64,000 nucleotides of DNA from DATATV01 sp035551355 (GTDB taxonomy: Bacteria; Actinomycetota; Actinomycetes; Mycobacteriales; Pseudonocardiaceae): contig DASZNF010000137.1 in the NCBI GenBank assembly GCA_035551355.1, positions 4,915 through 68,914 on the forward strand, given 5' to 3'. The notes under the pieces are model-generated. The model did no database searches. It was not told where the DNA came from and worked only from the letters and a program-made list of their open reading frames with translations. Each line of letters opens with the position of its first letter. The first letter of the stretch is position 1. Made by a program: the position numbers and the translations under genes. Positions 32,702-42,519 of this stretch are shown piece by piece.

Positions 32702-33886
32702 TTGGACACCCTGATCGGGGCGCGGCGCGCGCTCATCGACGGCGTCATCACCGGCCCGGCGCTGGTGCGAGTGCGGGACGGCCGCATCGCCGACGTGCGG
32801 GTCGATCCCGCCGCCCTTGAGCGGGCGGACATCCCGCTGACCGGCCTGCTCACCCCCGGCCTGGTGGACATCCAGGTCAACGGCGCGTTCGGAGTGGACT
32901 TCGCCGAGGCCGACGCCGAGCGGATGCGGCACGTGGCCGTCCACCTGCCCAGCACCGGGGTGACCCGGTTCCTGCCCACGCTGATCACCGCGCCGGTGCC
33001 GGTGATCCTGGCCCAGGCCCGGGAGGTGCTGACCGCCTCGGCCGTGCTGGACGCGGACGGCGCCGCGCGGCCGCTCGGCGTGCACCTGGAGGGGCCGTTC
33101 CTGTCCCCGGTGCGGCACGGCGTGCACGATCCCGCGCTGATGCCCGACCCGACACCCGAGCTGGTCGGCGAGATTCTGGCCGACGAGCAGGTGCGGGCTG
33201 GGCTGCGGATGATCACCCTGGCGCCGGAACGGCCCGGTGGTCTCGCTGCGGTGACCCGGTTCGCCGAGGCGGGCGTGCTGGTGTCGGTGGGACACAGCGA
33301 CGCCACCGCGGAGCAGACCCGGCAGGCCGCGGACGCCGGGGCGCGGATGATCACCCACCTGTTCAACGCGCAGCGCGGGCTCAATCACCGGGAGCCTGGT
33401 GTGCCCGGGGCGGCGCTCAACGACCCGCGGTACTCGATCGGGCTGATCGCCGATCTGGCCCATGTGGCGCCGGACGTCTGCCGGCTGGTGTTCACCGTGG
33501 CGGCGGGGCGGATCGCGCTGGTCACCGATGCGGTCGCCGCGGCCGGGATGCCCGCCGGGCGGTATCAGCTGGGCGGGGCGGATGTGCTGCTGACCGAGGA
33601 AGGGGTGCCGCGGTCGCCGGACGGGACCATCGCCGGGAGCGCGCTGACGCTGGACCGGGCCGTGCGGAACATGGTGTCCATCGGGGTCGATCCGGCCATT
33701 GCGTTGACCGCGGCCACTCGGGTGCCGGCTGACACGATCGGGGAGCCCGGGCTGGGGCGGCTGGAAGAGGGGGCCGTGGCGGACCTGGTGTGCTGGGACG
33801 GCTCCATGCGGGTGGAGCGGGTGTGGATCGACGGTCGTACGGTGGAGCGGACCGTAGCCGACGATGCGGTGCCGGCTTCTTCCTGA
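32702..33886 (+). CDS. nagA: N-acetylglucosamine-6-phosphate deacetylase
   Basis: A 394-residue amidohydrolase that converts GlcNAc-6-phosphate to glucosamine-6-phosphate and acetate. Motifs are PGLVDIQVNGAFGVDF, the metal-binding glutamate in HLEGPFLSP, SVGHSDA with a metal histidine, THLFNAQ with a second one, and LVTDAVAAAGMP with the catalytic aspartate. The start is TTG 32702, with GGGAGGACC just upstream. With the SIS-domain protein, dasABC and dasR it forms an amino-sugar catabolic island. Confidence 0.95.
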   Translation: MDTLIGARRALIDGVITGPALVRVRDGRIADVRVDPAALERADIPLTGLLTPGLVDIQVNGAFGVDFAEADAERMRHVAVHLPSTGVTRFLPTLITAPVPVILAQAREVLTASAVLDADGAARPLGVHLEGPFLSPVRHGVHDPALMPDPTPELVGEILADEQVRAGLRMITLAPERPGGLAAVTRFAEAGVLVSVGHSDATAEQTRQAADAGARMITHLFNAQRGLNHREPGVPGAALNDPRYSIGLIADLAHVAPDVCRLVFTVAAGRIALVTDAVAAAGMPAGRYQLGGADVLLTEEGVPRSPDGTIAGSALTLDRAVRNMVSIGVDPAIALTAATRVPADTIGEPGLGRLEEGAVADLVCWDGSMRVERVWIDGRTVERTVADDAVPASS

Positions 33887-33945
33887 GCTTCTACACTCGG
33901 CCACGCTTGGTTGTGATGGCGCGGCCGAGGGGTTTGGGAGGGGTT

Positions 33946-34146
33946 GTGGCGGAGACCAGGAAGCCGAACAAGCTGGTTGTCGTGGGTGTGCTGGTGGTGC
34001 ACTCGGTGGTTGCCGCGGTTACTTGGCGGGATTTGCGCAGTCGCCCGGCCGAGCGGATCCGGGGGCCCAAGCGCATCTGGCAGATCGCCAGTGCGGTCAA
34101 CACGCTGGGGTCGATTGCTTATTGGGTGGTGGGGCGAAAGCGCTGA
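33946..34146 (+). CDS. Small single-pass or double-pass membrane protein
   Basis: A 66-residue protein with a hydrophobic helix near residues 8-22 (LVVVGVLVVHSVVAAVTW), a basic loop DLRSRPAERIRGPKRIW, and a second helix (IASAVNTLGSIAYWVVG) ending in RKR. The pattern resembles small PLDc_N-like membrane proteins of actinobacteria, whose function is not known. GTG 33946 follows GGGAGGGG; ATG 33916 would add ten residues. The 147 bases between it and the next stop hold nothing recognisable. Confidence 0.6.
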   Translation: MAETRKPNKLVVVGVLVVHSVVAAVTWRDLRSRPAERIRGPKRIWQIASAVNTLGSIAYWVVGRKR

Positions 34147-34293
34147 TCCTGCCGCGCTGGAGCTGGTTGCGTTGGCTGGGCGGGGTTTCGGCCTCGCCCA
34201 CCGGCCCGGAACCCCCTCTTTTTCGGAGTGGTCATGCTCGGCAGCAACGCGTCGATGGCGCTGCGCGATGCTTTCCCTTGAACCGGCCCTTGT

Positions 34294-35346
34294 TCAGCGG
34301 GTTTTGGTGATCTTGTTGAGGCCGCGGGGTTGGTCGGGGTCGCCGCCTCGGGCCAGGGACAAGGCCAGGGCCAGTTGCTGGATGGGCAGGATTTCCAGGA
34401 TGGGGGCCACTTCTTCGGCACTGGGGGCCACGTCGAGCCAGGTTGTGCCGGGCATTTCGGCCGCGGCCGAGCCGACCGCCAGGACGTCGGCTCCGCGCTG
34501 GTGGACGGTGGTCAGGACCTCGCGCATGGCGTCGGCGCCGGCACCTCGGCTGGTTACCGCCAGGACGCCGGTTTCGGAGTCGACGGCGGCCACCGGGCCG
34601 TGCAGCAGGTCGGCGCCGCTGTAGGCGCGCGCGGAGAGGTAGCTGGTTTCGGCCAGTTTCAGCGCGGCTTCCAGGGCGCTGGCCAGGGAGTAGCCGCGGC
34701 CGGTGGTGACCATGCGATCCACGTAGCGGTAGCGCTGGGCGGCTTCCTCGGCGCCCGCGGCCGAGCCGGACAGGGTGCCCCGGGCGAGGTCGCCGATCTC
34801 GGCGACCGCTTTGCCGTCACCGCCGCGGACGGCGTCGACCAGGAGGTACAGGCCCAGCAGGGTCGCGGTGTAGCTCTTGGTGGCGGCCACCGCGAGTTCC
34901 TTGCCCGCGTGCACGTCCACCGCAAGTTCGGCCACGGAGTTGAGGCCGGAGTCGGCGGTGTTGGTGACCGCGACGGTCAGGGCGCCCTGGCGCCTGGCCG
35001 CCTCGGTGACCTCGATCAGATCGGGGGAGCCGCCGCTTTGGCTGACGGTCACCATCAGCACGTCCGAGAGATCCGGCCGGGCGCCGTAGAGGGTGGTGGT
35101 GGAGGGGGAGACCAGGCCCGCCGGCAGCTGCAGGAGCACTTCGATCAGGTACTTGGCGTAGAGGGCGGCGTGGTCGCTGGAGCCGCGTGCGGCCAGCAGG
35201 GCGAACTTCGGTTTGCGGGCCGCGACCCGCTCGGCGACCTGGGCGATCCCGGCCCGCTGCTCGACCAGCCCGGCCAGGATGTCCGGCTGGGCGGCCACCT
35301 CCGCCGCCATCAACGCGCCTCGCTGCTGGCTGTCCCGACCGGTCAC
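34294..35346 (-). CDS. Double-SIS-domain protein, probable glucosamine-6-phosphate deaminase/isomerase
   Basis: A 350-residue cytoplasmic protein made of two sugar isomerase (SIS) domains: the first includes FALLAARGSSDHAALYAKYL and VTVSQSGGSPDLIE with the phosphosugar-binding SQSGGS loop; the second includes TTGRGYSLASALEAALKLAE and HGPVAAVD. It lacks the glutaminase domain of GlmS, so it resembles NagB-II/AgaS-type deaminases that turn glucosamine-6-phosphate into fructose-6-phosphate. This is the step after NagA. GTG 35346 has GGAGG five bases upstream. A DasR operator and a promoter with -10 TACAAT precede it. Confidence 0.85.
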   Translation of the reverse strand: MTGRDSQQRGALMAAEVAAQPDILAGLVEQRAGIAQVAERVAARKPKFALLAARGSSDHAALYAKYLIEVLLQLPAGLVSPSTTTLYGARPDLSDVLMVTVSQSGGSPDLIEVTEAARRQGALTVAVTNTADSGLNSVAELAVDVHAGKELAVAATKSYTATLLGLYLLVDAVRGGDGKAVAEIGDLARGTLSGSAAGAEEAAQRYRYVDRMVTTGRGYSLASALEAALKLAETSYLSARAYSGADLLHGPVAAVDSETGVLAVTSRGAGADAMREVLTTVHQRGADVLAVGSAAAEMPGTTWLDVAPSAEEVAPILEILPIQQLALALSLARGGDPDQPRGLNKITKTR

Positions 35347-35410
35347 CGTGTCCTCCGTGCTCGTCGTGTCGTCCCTGCCCTGCCGACAGCATGACACGGC
35401 CGGCCGGGCA

Positions 35411-35452
35411 TGAGGTCTAGACCAATTGTACCCGGCCGGCCGGTTTGTTTCA
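35411..35452 (-). promoter_or_regulatory. Promoter and DasR-type operator for the SIS-domain gene
   Basis: On the minus strand, CTGAAA (-35), a 17-base spacer and TACAAT (-10, complement of 35425-35430) form a good promoter. The operator tgaggtctagaccaat (35411-35426), with the perfect core GGTCTAGACC, overlaps the -10 and the start site. This position fits repression by a DasR-type protein. Confidence 0.78.
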
Positions 35453-36270
35453 GCCCTTGACGGCGCCCGCGGTCATGCCGCCGACCAGGTTTCGTTGCAC
35501 CACGAGGAAGAACACCAGCACCGGGATGGTGAACAGGGTCGACGCGGCCATCGAACCGCCCCAGTCGGTGCCGAACGCGGTCTGGAAAGTGGCCAGCCAG
35601 ACCGGCAGCGTGTAGTGCGAGGAATCCTGCATCAGCACGAACGCGTACAGGAACTCGTTCCACGCGGTGATGAACGCGTACACAGACGTCGCCACCAGGC
35701 CCGGCCCGAGCAGCGGGAAGGTCACCCGCCAGAACGCGCCCCAGCGGCCCGCGCCGTCGACCTGGGCGGCTTCTTCCAGGTCAGCGGGAATCCCGTTGAT
35801 GAACCCGCGCAGCGTCCACACCGTGAACGGCAGCGTGCTGACGAAGTAGATCAGCAGCAGCGAGGTCAGCTTGGTGTCCAGGTTGAACTGGCGCATCAGC
35901 AGGTACATCGGGATCAACAGCGCCTCGAACGGCGCCAGCTGTGCGCACAGCACCAGCATCAGGAACCCGCGCTTGCCCCGGAACCGCATGCGGGACAACG
36001 GAATCGCAGCCAGGAGCCCAGCGACCAGCGCGCAGGCCAGCGCGCCGAGGGTGACCATCAGGCTGTTGCGCAGATAGATCCCGAAACCCGGTTTCTCCAC
36101 CGCGTCGACGAAATGCGAGAAGGTGAGGTGCACCGGGAACAGGTCGTAGCTGGTGGTGATGATGTCCCCGCGCGGTTTCACCGCGGAGCTGATCATCCAG
36201 TAGGTCGGGAAGGCGAACACCACGGCGACCGCCAGTCCGGCCACCGACACGCTGATTCGCTTGGTACGAC

Positions 36271-36274
<4 letters not shown>
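35450..36274 (-). CDS. dasC: Carbohydrate ABC transporter permease (DasC-like)
   Basis: A 274-residue inner-membrane permease of the MalG type. It begins with a short cytosolic stretch and has six predicted helices. The EAA loop IPADLEEAAQVDGAGRWGAFWRV, key part EEAAQVDGA, contacts the ATPase. The C-terminal WNEFLYAFVLMQDSSHYTLPV region and MAASTLFTIPVLVFFLVVQ are typical of CUT1 importers. No ATPase is in the operon; as in Streptomyces, a shared MsiK-type ATPase elsewhere would energise it (family knowledge). It overlaps dasB by four bases. Confidence 0.88.
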
Positions 36275-37257
<983 letters not shown>

Positions 37258-37269
37258 CTCAGCCTTGGA

Positions 37270-38622
37270 CTAGCTGGAGGTGAGGATCTTGGTGAGAGCC
37301 GAGTTGGCGTCCGACGAGGCCGCGGCCACCGTCTTCTGCCCGGACAGCACCGCGGTCAGCATGTCCTTGAGCGGGTTGTCCCCGTTCTCCACGGTCGCCC
37401 AGTTCGGGGTGATCGGGGTGACCTTGCCGCCCGCGCTGGCCGCCTTGGCCATGGCCGGGCCGACCACGTTGGCATCCAGCGCGCTGGTGTCGGTCGAGGT
37501 GCCGGGCACCGCGCCGGACGCGGCCAGCATGTTCTGGTACTTGCTGCCCGACATCAGGGCCAGGTAGGCCTCGGCGGCGTCGGTGTTCTTGCTGCCCGCC
37601 GCGATGGCCAGGTCCGAGCCGCCAAGGAACACCGGCGCGGTCCTGCCGTCGGTCCTGGACGGAATCGGGAACGCGCCCAGCTGGCTGGCCAGGGCCGGAT
37701 CGTCCTTGACCACACCGGCCTCCTCCCAGGGCAGGCTGATCATCATCGCCACGTGCCCGCCGTTCTGGGCGAACACATCGGACTGCTGCGGCTTGGCCTC
37801 GTCGGTGTCCTTGGCCGCGGTGGTGCCGGAGGCCTGGTAGAGCTGCTGGTAGAACTTGATCCCCGCCTGCGCGGCCGGCGTGTCCAGCGCGCCCGACCAG
37901 TGCCCGCCGGAGTCGGCGGCCACGTCACCGCCCTGGTCCCAGATGAACGACAGCAGCGTGTACCACTCCTGGCCGGGCAGGTAGAGCGACTGGAAGCTGG
38001 GGTCGCTGGCGTAGGCCTGCTTGAGCTTCTGAATGTCGGCCAGCCACTCGTCGTTGGACGTGGGCGCGGCGGTGATGCCGGCCTTGGCGAACATGTCCTT
38101 GCGGTAGATGACCGTGCGGTTGGCCGCGTAGAAGGGGATCGCGTACTGCTTGTTGTCGTAGGCGCCGGAGGTCTTCAGAGCGGACAGCCACTGGTCACAG
38201 TGGAACGCGTTGCTCACCGAGGTCAGATCGGCCAGCGCGCCGGACTGGGAGTACTGCACGGCCTGGGTGTTGCCCAGTTCGACCACGTCGGGCGGGTTGG
38301 AGCTGGACAGCGCCTTGGCCAGCTTGTCGCCGATGCCGTCCCATTCCTGGACCTGGTAGTTCACCTTCCAGCCCGGGTACTGCTGCGCGAACTCGGCGTT
38401 GAGCTGGTTGGTCATGGCGGTGGGGGCCGAGCCGTCCATCAGCCAGACGGTCAGCGTGCCCGAGCCGCTGGGCTTGGGTGCGGTGGTGCTGCCCGAGCAG
38501 GCGGGGGCCTGGGGAGCGCCCGCGGCGTCGGTGCTGGAGGTGCTGGTACTGCCGGAACTGCCGCAGCCGGCGAGCAGGACCCCGGCGAGCAGGCAGGGGG
38601 CTAACAGCGGCAAACGCCTCAT
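37270..38622 (-). CDS. dasA: Carbohydrate ABC transporter substrate-binding lipoprotein (DasA-like)
   Basis: A 450-residue extracellular solute-binding protein of family 1. The signal peptide ends in the lipobox LLAGC at about residues 15-19, so it is membrane-anchored. The mature protein shows SGTLTVWLMDGSAPTAM, YQVQEWDGIGDKLAKAL, DVVELGNTQAVQYSQSGALADLT, of which VVELGNTQ is most characteristic, and GSDLAIAAGSKNTDAAEAYL near the C-terminus. In Streptomyces DasA binds chitobiose. The ligand here is inferred from the adjacent dasR and operator, which lies 47 bases upstream of the start. ATG 38622 has GGAAGG upstream; the longer ORF from 38853 overlaps dasR and is not used. Confidence 0.88.
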   Translation of the reverse strand: MRRLPLLAPCLLAGVLLAGCGSSGSTSTSSTDAAGAPQAPACSGSTTAPKPSGSGTLTVWLMDGSAPTAMTNQLNAEFAQQYPGWKVNYQVQEWDGIGDKLAKALSSSNPPDVVELGNTQAVQYSQSGALADLTSVSNAFHCDQWLSALKTSGAYDNKQYAIPFYAANRTVIYRKDMFAKAGITAAPTSNDEWLADIQKLKQAYASDPSFQSLYLPGQEWYTLLSFIWDQGGDVAADSGGHWSGALDTPAAQAGIKFYQQLYQASGTTAAKDTDEAKPQQSDVFAQNGGHVAMMISLPWEEAGVVKDDPALASQLGAFPIPSRTDGRTAPVFLGGSDLAIAAGSKNTDAAEAYLALMSGSKYQNMLAASGAVPGTSTDTSALDANVVGPAMAKAASAGGKVTPITPNWATVENGDNPLKDMLTAVLSGQKTVAAASSDANSALTKILTSS

Positions 38623-38668
38623 AGCGTGCTTTTCCTTCCCGTCCGGTCCGGCCACGAGGACTGTCCGA

Positions 38669-38684
38669 ACTGGTTTAGACCATT
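38669..38684. promoter_or_regulatory. DasR-type operator (dre) in the dasA-dasR gap
   Basis: The 16-mer actggtttagaccatt matches the DasR consensus actggtctagaccact at 13 positions. It lies 47 bases before the dasA start and 124 bases before dasR, so it may control the transporter and the regulator. Next to it, ggaccagagtggtcc (38687-38701) is a 15-bp perfect inverted repeat of the half-sites in opposite order. Confidence 0.8.
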
Positions 38685-38807
38685 GCGGACCAGAGTGGTC
38701 CACACCACATGAGGTGTCAAGCAAAAGGTTTGTTTCGGGTGTCCCGTACCGCGGGACAGCGCTCCGACAGGGCATCCTTGACAGGGACCAAGCGCACGGA
38801 GGTGACC

Positions 38808-39569
38808 ATGCTCGAAACGTCGTCGGTGTCCGGAAGTGTCGACGCCGCGTCACGGTCGCGGGTGCAGCGCGAGCCGAAGTACTGGGGGCTCAAGCGGCAC
38901 CTGCTCGACCTGCTGCGATCCATGCCGGCCGGATCGCCGATACCAACCGAACGATCATTGGCCGCGGACTTCGATGTCTCGCGAACGACAGTGCGGCAGG
39001 CGCTGGCCGAGCTGACCGTGGAGGGCCGGCTGCTGCGGGTGCAGGGCAAGGGCACCTTCGCGGCCGAGCCCAAGGTGGCCCAGCGGCTACAGCTGTCCTC
39101 CTACACCGAGGACATGAAGGCGCAGGGCCGCCAGCCCTCGTCCAAGCTGCTGGAGATCTCCGAGGAGCCGGCCGACCTGGAACTGGCCCGGCTGCTGGGC
39201 GTGCGGGCCGGCGGGAAGGTGCTGAGGCTGAACCGGCTGCGACTGGCCGACGGCGAGCCGATGGCACTGGAGACCACGCACCTGCCCACCGGCCGGTTCC
39301 GCGGGTTGCGCCGGTACGTGACCAGCGGCGGTTCGCTCTACGAGGTGTTGCGCGAGCGCTACAACACCGAGATGGGGCACGCCGAGGAGACCATCGAGAC
39401 CGCGCTGGCCAGCCCGGCCGAGGCCGAGCTGCTTGGCGCGGACGTGGGATTGCCGATGCTGTTGCTGTCCCGGCACTCCTTCGACACCGACGGCCAGCCG
39501 GTGGAGTGGGTGCGTTCGGTGTACCGGGGGGACCGGTACAAGTTCGTGGCCAGCCTCAACCGTCCCTGA
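38808..39569 (+). CDS. dasR: GntR/HutC-family regulator, DasR-like
   Basis: A 253-residue transcription factor. The N-terminal winged helix reads YWGLKRHLLDLL, then GSPIPTERSLAADFDVSRTTVRQAL, of which DFDVSRTTVRQAL is the recognition helix-turn-helix. The effector-binding UTRA domain follows (LQLSSYTEDMKAQGRQPSSK), with VLRLNRLRLADGEPMALE and SGGSLYEVL. It strongly resembles DasR, the GlcNAc regulator of streptomycetes, which is released from DNA by phosphorylated glucosamine derivatives. ATG 38808 follows GGAGG with seven-base spacing. It is divergent from dasABC and stops nine bases before the convergent dehydratase gene. Confidence 0.92.
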   Translation: MLETSSVSGSVDAASRSRVQREPKYWGLKRHLLDLLRSMPAGSPIPTERSLAADFDVSRTTVRQALAELTVEGRLLRVQGKGTFAAEPKVAQRLQLSSYTEDMKAQGRQPSSKLLEISEEPADLELARLLGVRAGGKVLRLNRLRLADGEPMALETTHLPTGRFRGLRRYVTSGGSLYEVLRERYNTEMGHAEETIETALASPAEAELLGADVGLPMLLLSRHSFDTDGQPVEWVRSVYRGDRYKFVASLNRP

Positions 39570-39578
39570 GCGCGCCGG

Positions 39579-40535
39579 TCACGCGTCGCGCAGGATCTCG
39601 TCGAACAGCGTGGGATCGATGTTGCCACCGGAGACGACCGCCACCGTCCGTCCGACCGGCAACGCACCAGCCCGGTACAAGTAAGCCGCCACCGAGACCG
39701 CCCCGGCTGGTTCCGCCACCAGCCGGGCGCGCCGGGCCAGAATTCCCACCGCCGACCGGATCTCGGCCTCGCTGACCGTCAGCACCCCGGCCAGCGTGGC
39801 TTTCAGGTGCGCGAAGGTGAGTTCGGACGGTTCGGCCCGCAGCCCGTCGGCGATGGTGCGCACCCGCTGCTCGGCGGGCCAGTGCACCTGGTGTCCGGCG
39901 TGGAAGCTCGCCGAGGTGTCCCCGGCGAGCTCGGGCTCGACGCCGAAGATCGCGGCGTTCGGGCAGAGCTCGCGGATCGCCACGCCGATGCCCGAGGCGA
40001 GGCCACCGCCGCTGATCGGTACCAGCACGGTGGCCACGTCGGGGGCGTCCTCGGCGATCTCCAGGCCGATGGTGCCCTGACCGGCGATCACGTCCGGGTG
40101 GTCGAACGGCGGGACCAACGTGGCGCCGCGCTGCCGCACGAGCTCGTGGGCCACGCGTTCCCGTTGGTCCAGCGGGACCAGCACCACCTCGGCGCCGAGC
40201 GTCTTGGTGGCGGCGATCTTGAGTTCCGGCGCGGTGTCGTCGATGACGATGACCGCCGGGACGCCCGCGGTCCTGGCGGCGTAGGCAACGGCCTGGGCGT
40301 GGTTGCCGCTGGAGTAGGCGACCACGCCCGCCTTGCGCGCGGAGGGCGGGAGCGCGGCGAGCGCGTTGTAGGCGCCGCGCACCTTGAACGCGCCGATCGC
40401 CTGCAGATTCTCGGGTTTCACCCACAGCGGGCGGTCATCGTTCCCCCATGGGCACGGCAGCAGCGGGGTGCGTACGACGGAACCGTTGATCCGTTCGGCC
40501 GCGTTTCGAATGTCGGAAACGGTGACAAGTTCCAT
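39579..40535 (-). CDS. PLP-dependent threonine/serine dehydratase
   Basis: A 318-residue fold-type II PLP enzyme of the IlvA/TdcB group without a regulatory ACT domain. The cofactor lysine is in QAIGAFKVRGAYNAL, the AYSSGNHAQAVA loop binds the substrate carboxylate, and SGGGLASGIG is the phosphate-binding glycine loop. Near the C-terminus is VAVVSGGNIDP. It would deaminate threonine and/or serine to the 2-oxo acid; a hydroxyaspartate dehydratase role cannot be excluded. ATG 40535 has AAGGAAG eight bases upstream, better than the longer ORF start at 40559. Confidence 0.88.
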   Translation of the reverse strand: MELVTVSDIRNAAERINGSVVRTPLLPCPWGNDDRPLWVKPENLQAIGAFKVRGAYNALAALPPSARKAGVVAYSSGNHAQAVAYAARTAGVPAVIVIDDTAPELKIAATKTLGAEVVLVPLDQRERVAHELVRQRGATLVPPFDHPDVIAGQGTIGLEIAEDAPDVATVLVPISGGGLASGIGVAIRELCPNAAIFGVEPELAGDTSASFHAGHQVHWPAEQRVRTIADGLRAEPSELTFAHLKATLAGVLTVSEAEIRSAVGILARRARLVAEPAGAVSVAAYLYRAGALPVGRTVAVVSGGNIDPTLFDEILRDA

Positions 40536-40679
40536 GTGAGGATCTTCCTTTGTCCACAATGGATTACTGGGTTTCGGGTGGTGCTGCTCACCATTGGTGA
40601 ACCAGGGGAGTCATCGAGGCGTCTGTCACGTTGGGACAGGCGGGAGGAAAACACGGCTCGCACAGGTAATTCAGGGACC

Positions 40680-41570
40680 ATGGCAACGCAGACCACGAAA
40701 ACCGAGGAGAAAACCAACAAGGGGATCGGGCTCACCCCGATCCAGCTGATCGCGTCGACGCTGGCCGCGATCACCGCCGCGTTCCTTGGCTCGACCCTGG
40801 GGGTGGCGGGCACCGTGATCGGCGCCGGCGCCGCGAGCCTGGTGTCGACCGTGGGCAGCGCGCTGTACCAGCAGTCGCTGGCCCGCGCGAGCAGCAGGCT
40901 GCGGTCGCGGGTGACCGCGGTGCGCAGGCACGAGCCCATCCGGGTCGAGGAGCCCGGCGGGCAGCCCCCGCAATCCACCAGTGGCGACGGGCCGACCAGG
41001 AAGTTCACCCCGGTCACCGCGGCGAACCCGGCGAATTCGGGGAGCTCGGCGAACGCGCCCACCCGGCGGATCTCGTTCGACGCGGCCACGCAGCGCGTCA
41101 CGTTCGACGCGCCGACGCAGCGGCTCGCGGTCGGCGCGCCCACCACGGTCACCGAGAAGGTGGCCCCGCCGGACACCCGGCGCCGGAGGCCCCGCTGGCA
41201 GCTGGTGGCCGGCCTGACAGTGATCGCGTTCGTGCTGAGCATCGGCGTGGTGACCGCGGTCGAGCTGCTGCACGGCGGGCCGATCTCGGGCGGGAACGCG
41301 GGCACCACCGTGGGCAGCCTGTTCGGTGAGTCGACCCAGCACGCCACCCAGTCGAGCACACCCACCGCGGGCGCCGCCACGACCACTCCCGGCGCGTCGA
41401 CCGGCACCGCCACCTCCACCACGACGGTCGCTCCGACCACCACCAGCGGCGCGCCCGCGACGACCACCACCACGGCGCCCACCTCGTCGAGCACGGCCGC
41501 GACCACCACGACGGTCGCTCCGACGACCACCACCCAGGCCCAGGCCCCCGCGGTGACCGCCGCGGGGTAG
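40680..41570 (+). CDS. Membrane protein with internal TQR repeats and Thr-rich tail
   Basis: A 296-residue protein of unknown function. The cytosolic start is followed by one or two hydrophobic segments (about 18-62, ITAAFLGSTLGVAGTVIGAGA), a charged stretch, and then three short repeats around residues 127-160 (TRRISFDAA, TQRVTFDAP, TQRLAVGAP). A second transmembrane helix lies near residues 180-200 (LVAGLTVIAFVLSIGVVTAV), followed by an extracytoplasmic tail of ~90 residues, mostly Thr, Ala and Ser, suited to a wall-spanning or glycosylated linker. ATG 40680 follows CAGGGACC. Similar proteins are widespread in Pseudonocardiaceae as hypotheticals (from memory). Confidence 0.65.
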   Translation: MATQTTKTEEKTNKGIGLTPIQLIASTLAAITAAFLGSTLGVAGTVIGAGAASLVSTVGSALYQQSLARASSRLRSRVTAVRRHEPIRVEEPGGQPPQSTSGDGPTRKFTPVTAANPANSGSSANAPTRRISFDAATQRVTFDAPTQRLAVGAPTTVTEKVAPPDTRRRRPRWQLVAGLTVIAFVLSIGVVTAVELLHGGPISGGNAGTTVGSLFGESTQHATQSSTPTAGAATTTPGASTGTATSTTTVAPTTTSGAPATTTTTAPTSSSTAATTTTVAPTTTTQAQAPAVTAAG

Positions 41571-41711
41571 CGATCGGGCCGACCGCCGGTCTCGCGATCG
41601 GGTGAACCGGGCGAGAGCGGTTCGGCTCCCACCTGCGGCGCCGGCCAGGCGAAAGCGAATCGCATCCGGTTCCGCGCGGGGACCCGCTGGGGAGCCCGAA
41701 CCGAACGAAAC

Positions 41712-42377
41712 CTACGCTCGCAAACGTTTGGCAAACGACTCGGCCGCCGCGCGCGGGTCCTCGGCCTCGGTGATCGCCCGCACGACCACCACCCGGCTCG
41801 CCCCGGCCGCCAAGACCTCGTCCAACCGCCCCGAGTCGATGCCGCCGATCGCGAACCACGCCCGGTCGGCCGCCCGCGCCGCCGCGTGGCGGACCAGGTC
41901 CAGACCAGGCGCGGGGCGGCCCGGCTTGGTCGGCGTCGGCCAGCAGGGGCCGGTGCAGAAGTAGTCGACACCCGGCTCGACGGCGGCCGCGTCAGCCTCC
42001 GCCGCCGCGTGGGTGGAGCGGCCGATCACGATGTCGTCGCCGCAGACCGCGCGGGCCCAGCGAACCGGAAGATCATCTTGGCCGAGGTGCAGGACGTCGG
42101 CCCCCGCCGCCAGGGCGATGTCGGCCCGGTCGTTCACGGCCAGCAGCGCGTCGTGCCGGGCGCAGGCCTCGGCCAGGACCTCCAGGGCCGCCAGCTCCTC
42201 CCGGGCCTCCAGCTCGGTGCCGCCCTTGTCGCGCAGCTGGATGATGTCCACGCCCCCGGCCAGCGCCGCGTCGGCGAACTCGGCCAGGTCGCCCCGGCCG
42301 CGCCTGGCGTCGGTGCACAGGTACAACCTGGCGTCGGCGAGGCGGGCCCGGATCTGGTCTCCAGCTGCGTGTGGCAC
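41712..42377 (-). CDS. thiE: Thiamine-phosphate synthase
   Basis: A 221-residue TIM-barrel enzyme that joins hydroxymethylpyrimidine diphosphate and thiazole phosphate. It shows RLYLCTDAR at the start, GGVDIIQLRDKGG, LLAVNDRADIALAAGADVLHLGQDDLP, reduced to the signature NDRADIA and HLGQDD, the IGRSTH phosphate-binding loop and FAIGGI. The gene is divergent from thiO. I take GTG 42377; no Shine-Dalgarno site is visible. A TACAAC -10 at 42394-42399 on the minus strand places the transcript start at about 42386, where an in-frame TTG also lies, so the message is probably leaderless and lacks a TPP riboswitch. Confidence 0.92.
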   Translation of the reverse strand: MPHAAGDQIRARLADARLYLCTDARRGRGDLAEFADAALAGGVDIIQLRDKGGTELEAREELAALEVLAEACARHDALLAVNDRADIALAAGADVLHLGQDDLPVRWARAVCGDDIVIGRSTHAAAEADAAAVEPGVDYFCTGPCWPTPTKPGRPAPGLDLVRHAAARAADRAWFAIGGIDSGRLDEVLAAGASRVVVVRAITEAEDPRAAAESFAKRLRA

Positions 42378-42414
42378 GGCCGCCAAGGTACCCGTTGTAG
42401 TGTGGACACCGGTC

Positions 42415-42512
42415 CGCACGGGAGTCCGGAGGAACCGGGCTGAGAGGGGGCTGCCGGCAACGGCGCTGCTCCGACCGTCGAACCTGATCCGGATCATGCC
42501 GGCGCAGGGAGC
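42415..42512 (+). promoter_or_regulatory. TPP riboswitch before thiOSG
   Basis: The THI-box signatures are present in order: gggag near 42419, ggctgagaggg at 42438-42448 (the pyrimidine-sensing helix), ccgaccg at 42471-42477, aacctgatccgg at 42481-42492, and the closing ggcgcagggag. The element ends only a few bases before the thiO start, and its 3' end includes the agggag likely used as Shine-Dalgarno site. Control is therefore probably at translation initiation. Confidence 0.92.
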
Positions 42513-42519
42513 GCGATAG

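Noticed and set aside
34147..34293. A gene between the small membrane protein and the SIS gene.
   Set aside because: Only short frames with no start signals or family resemblance.
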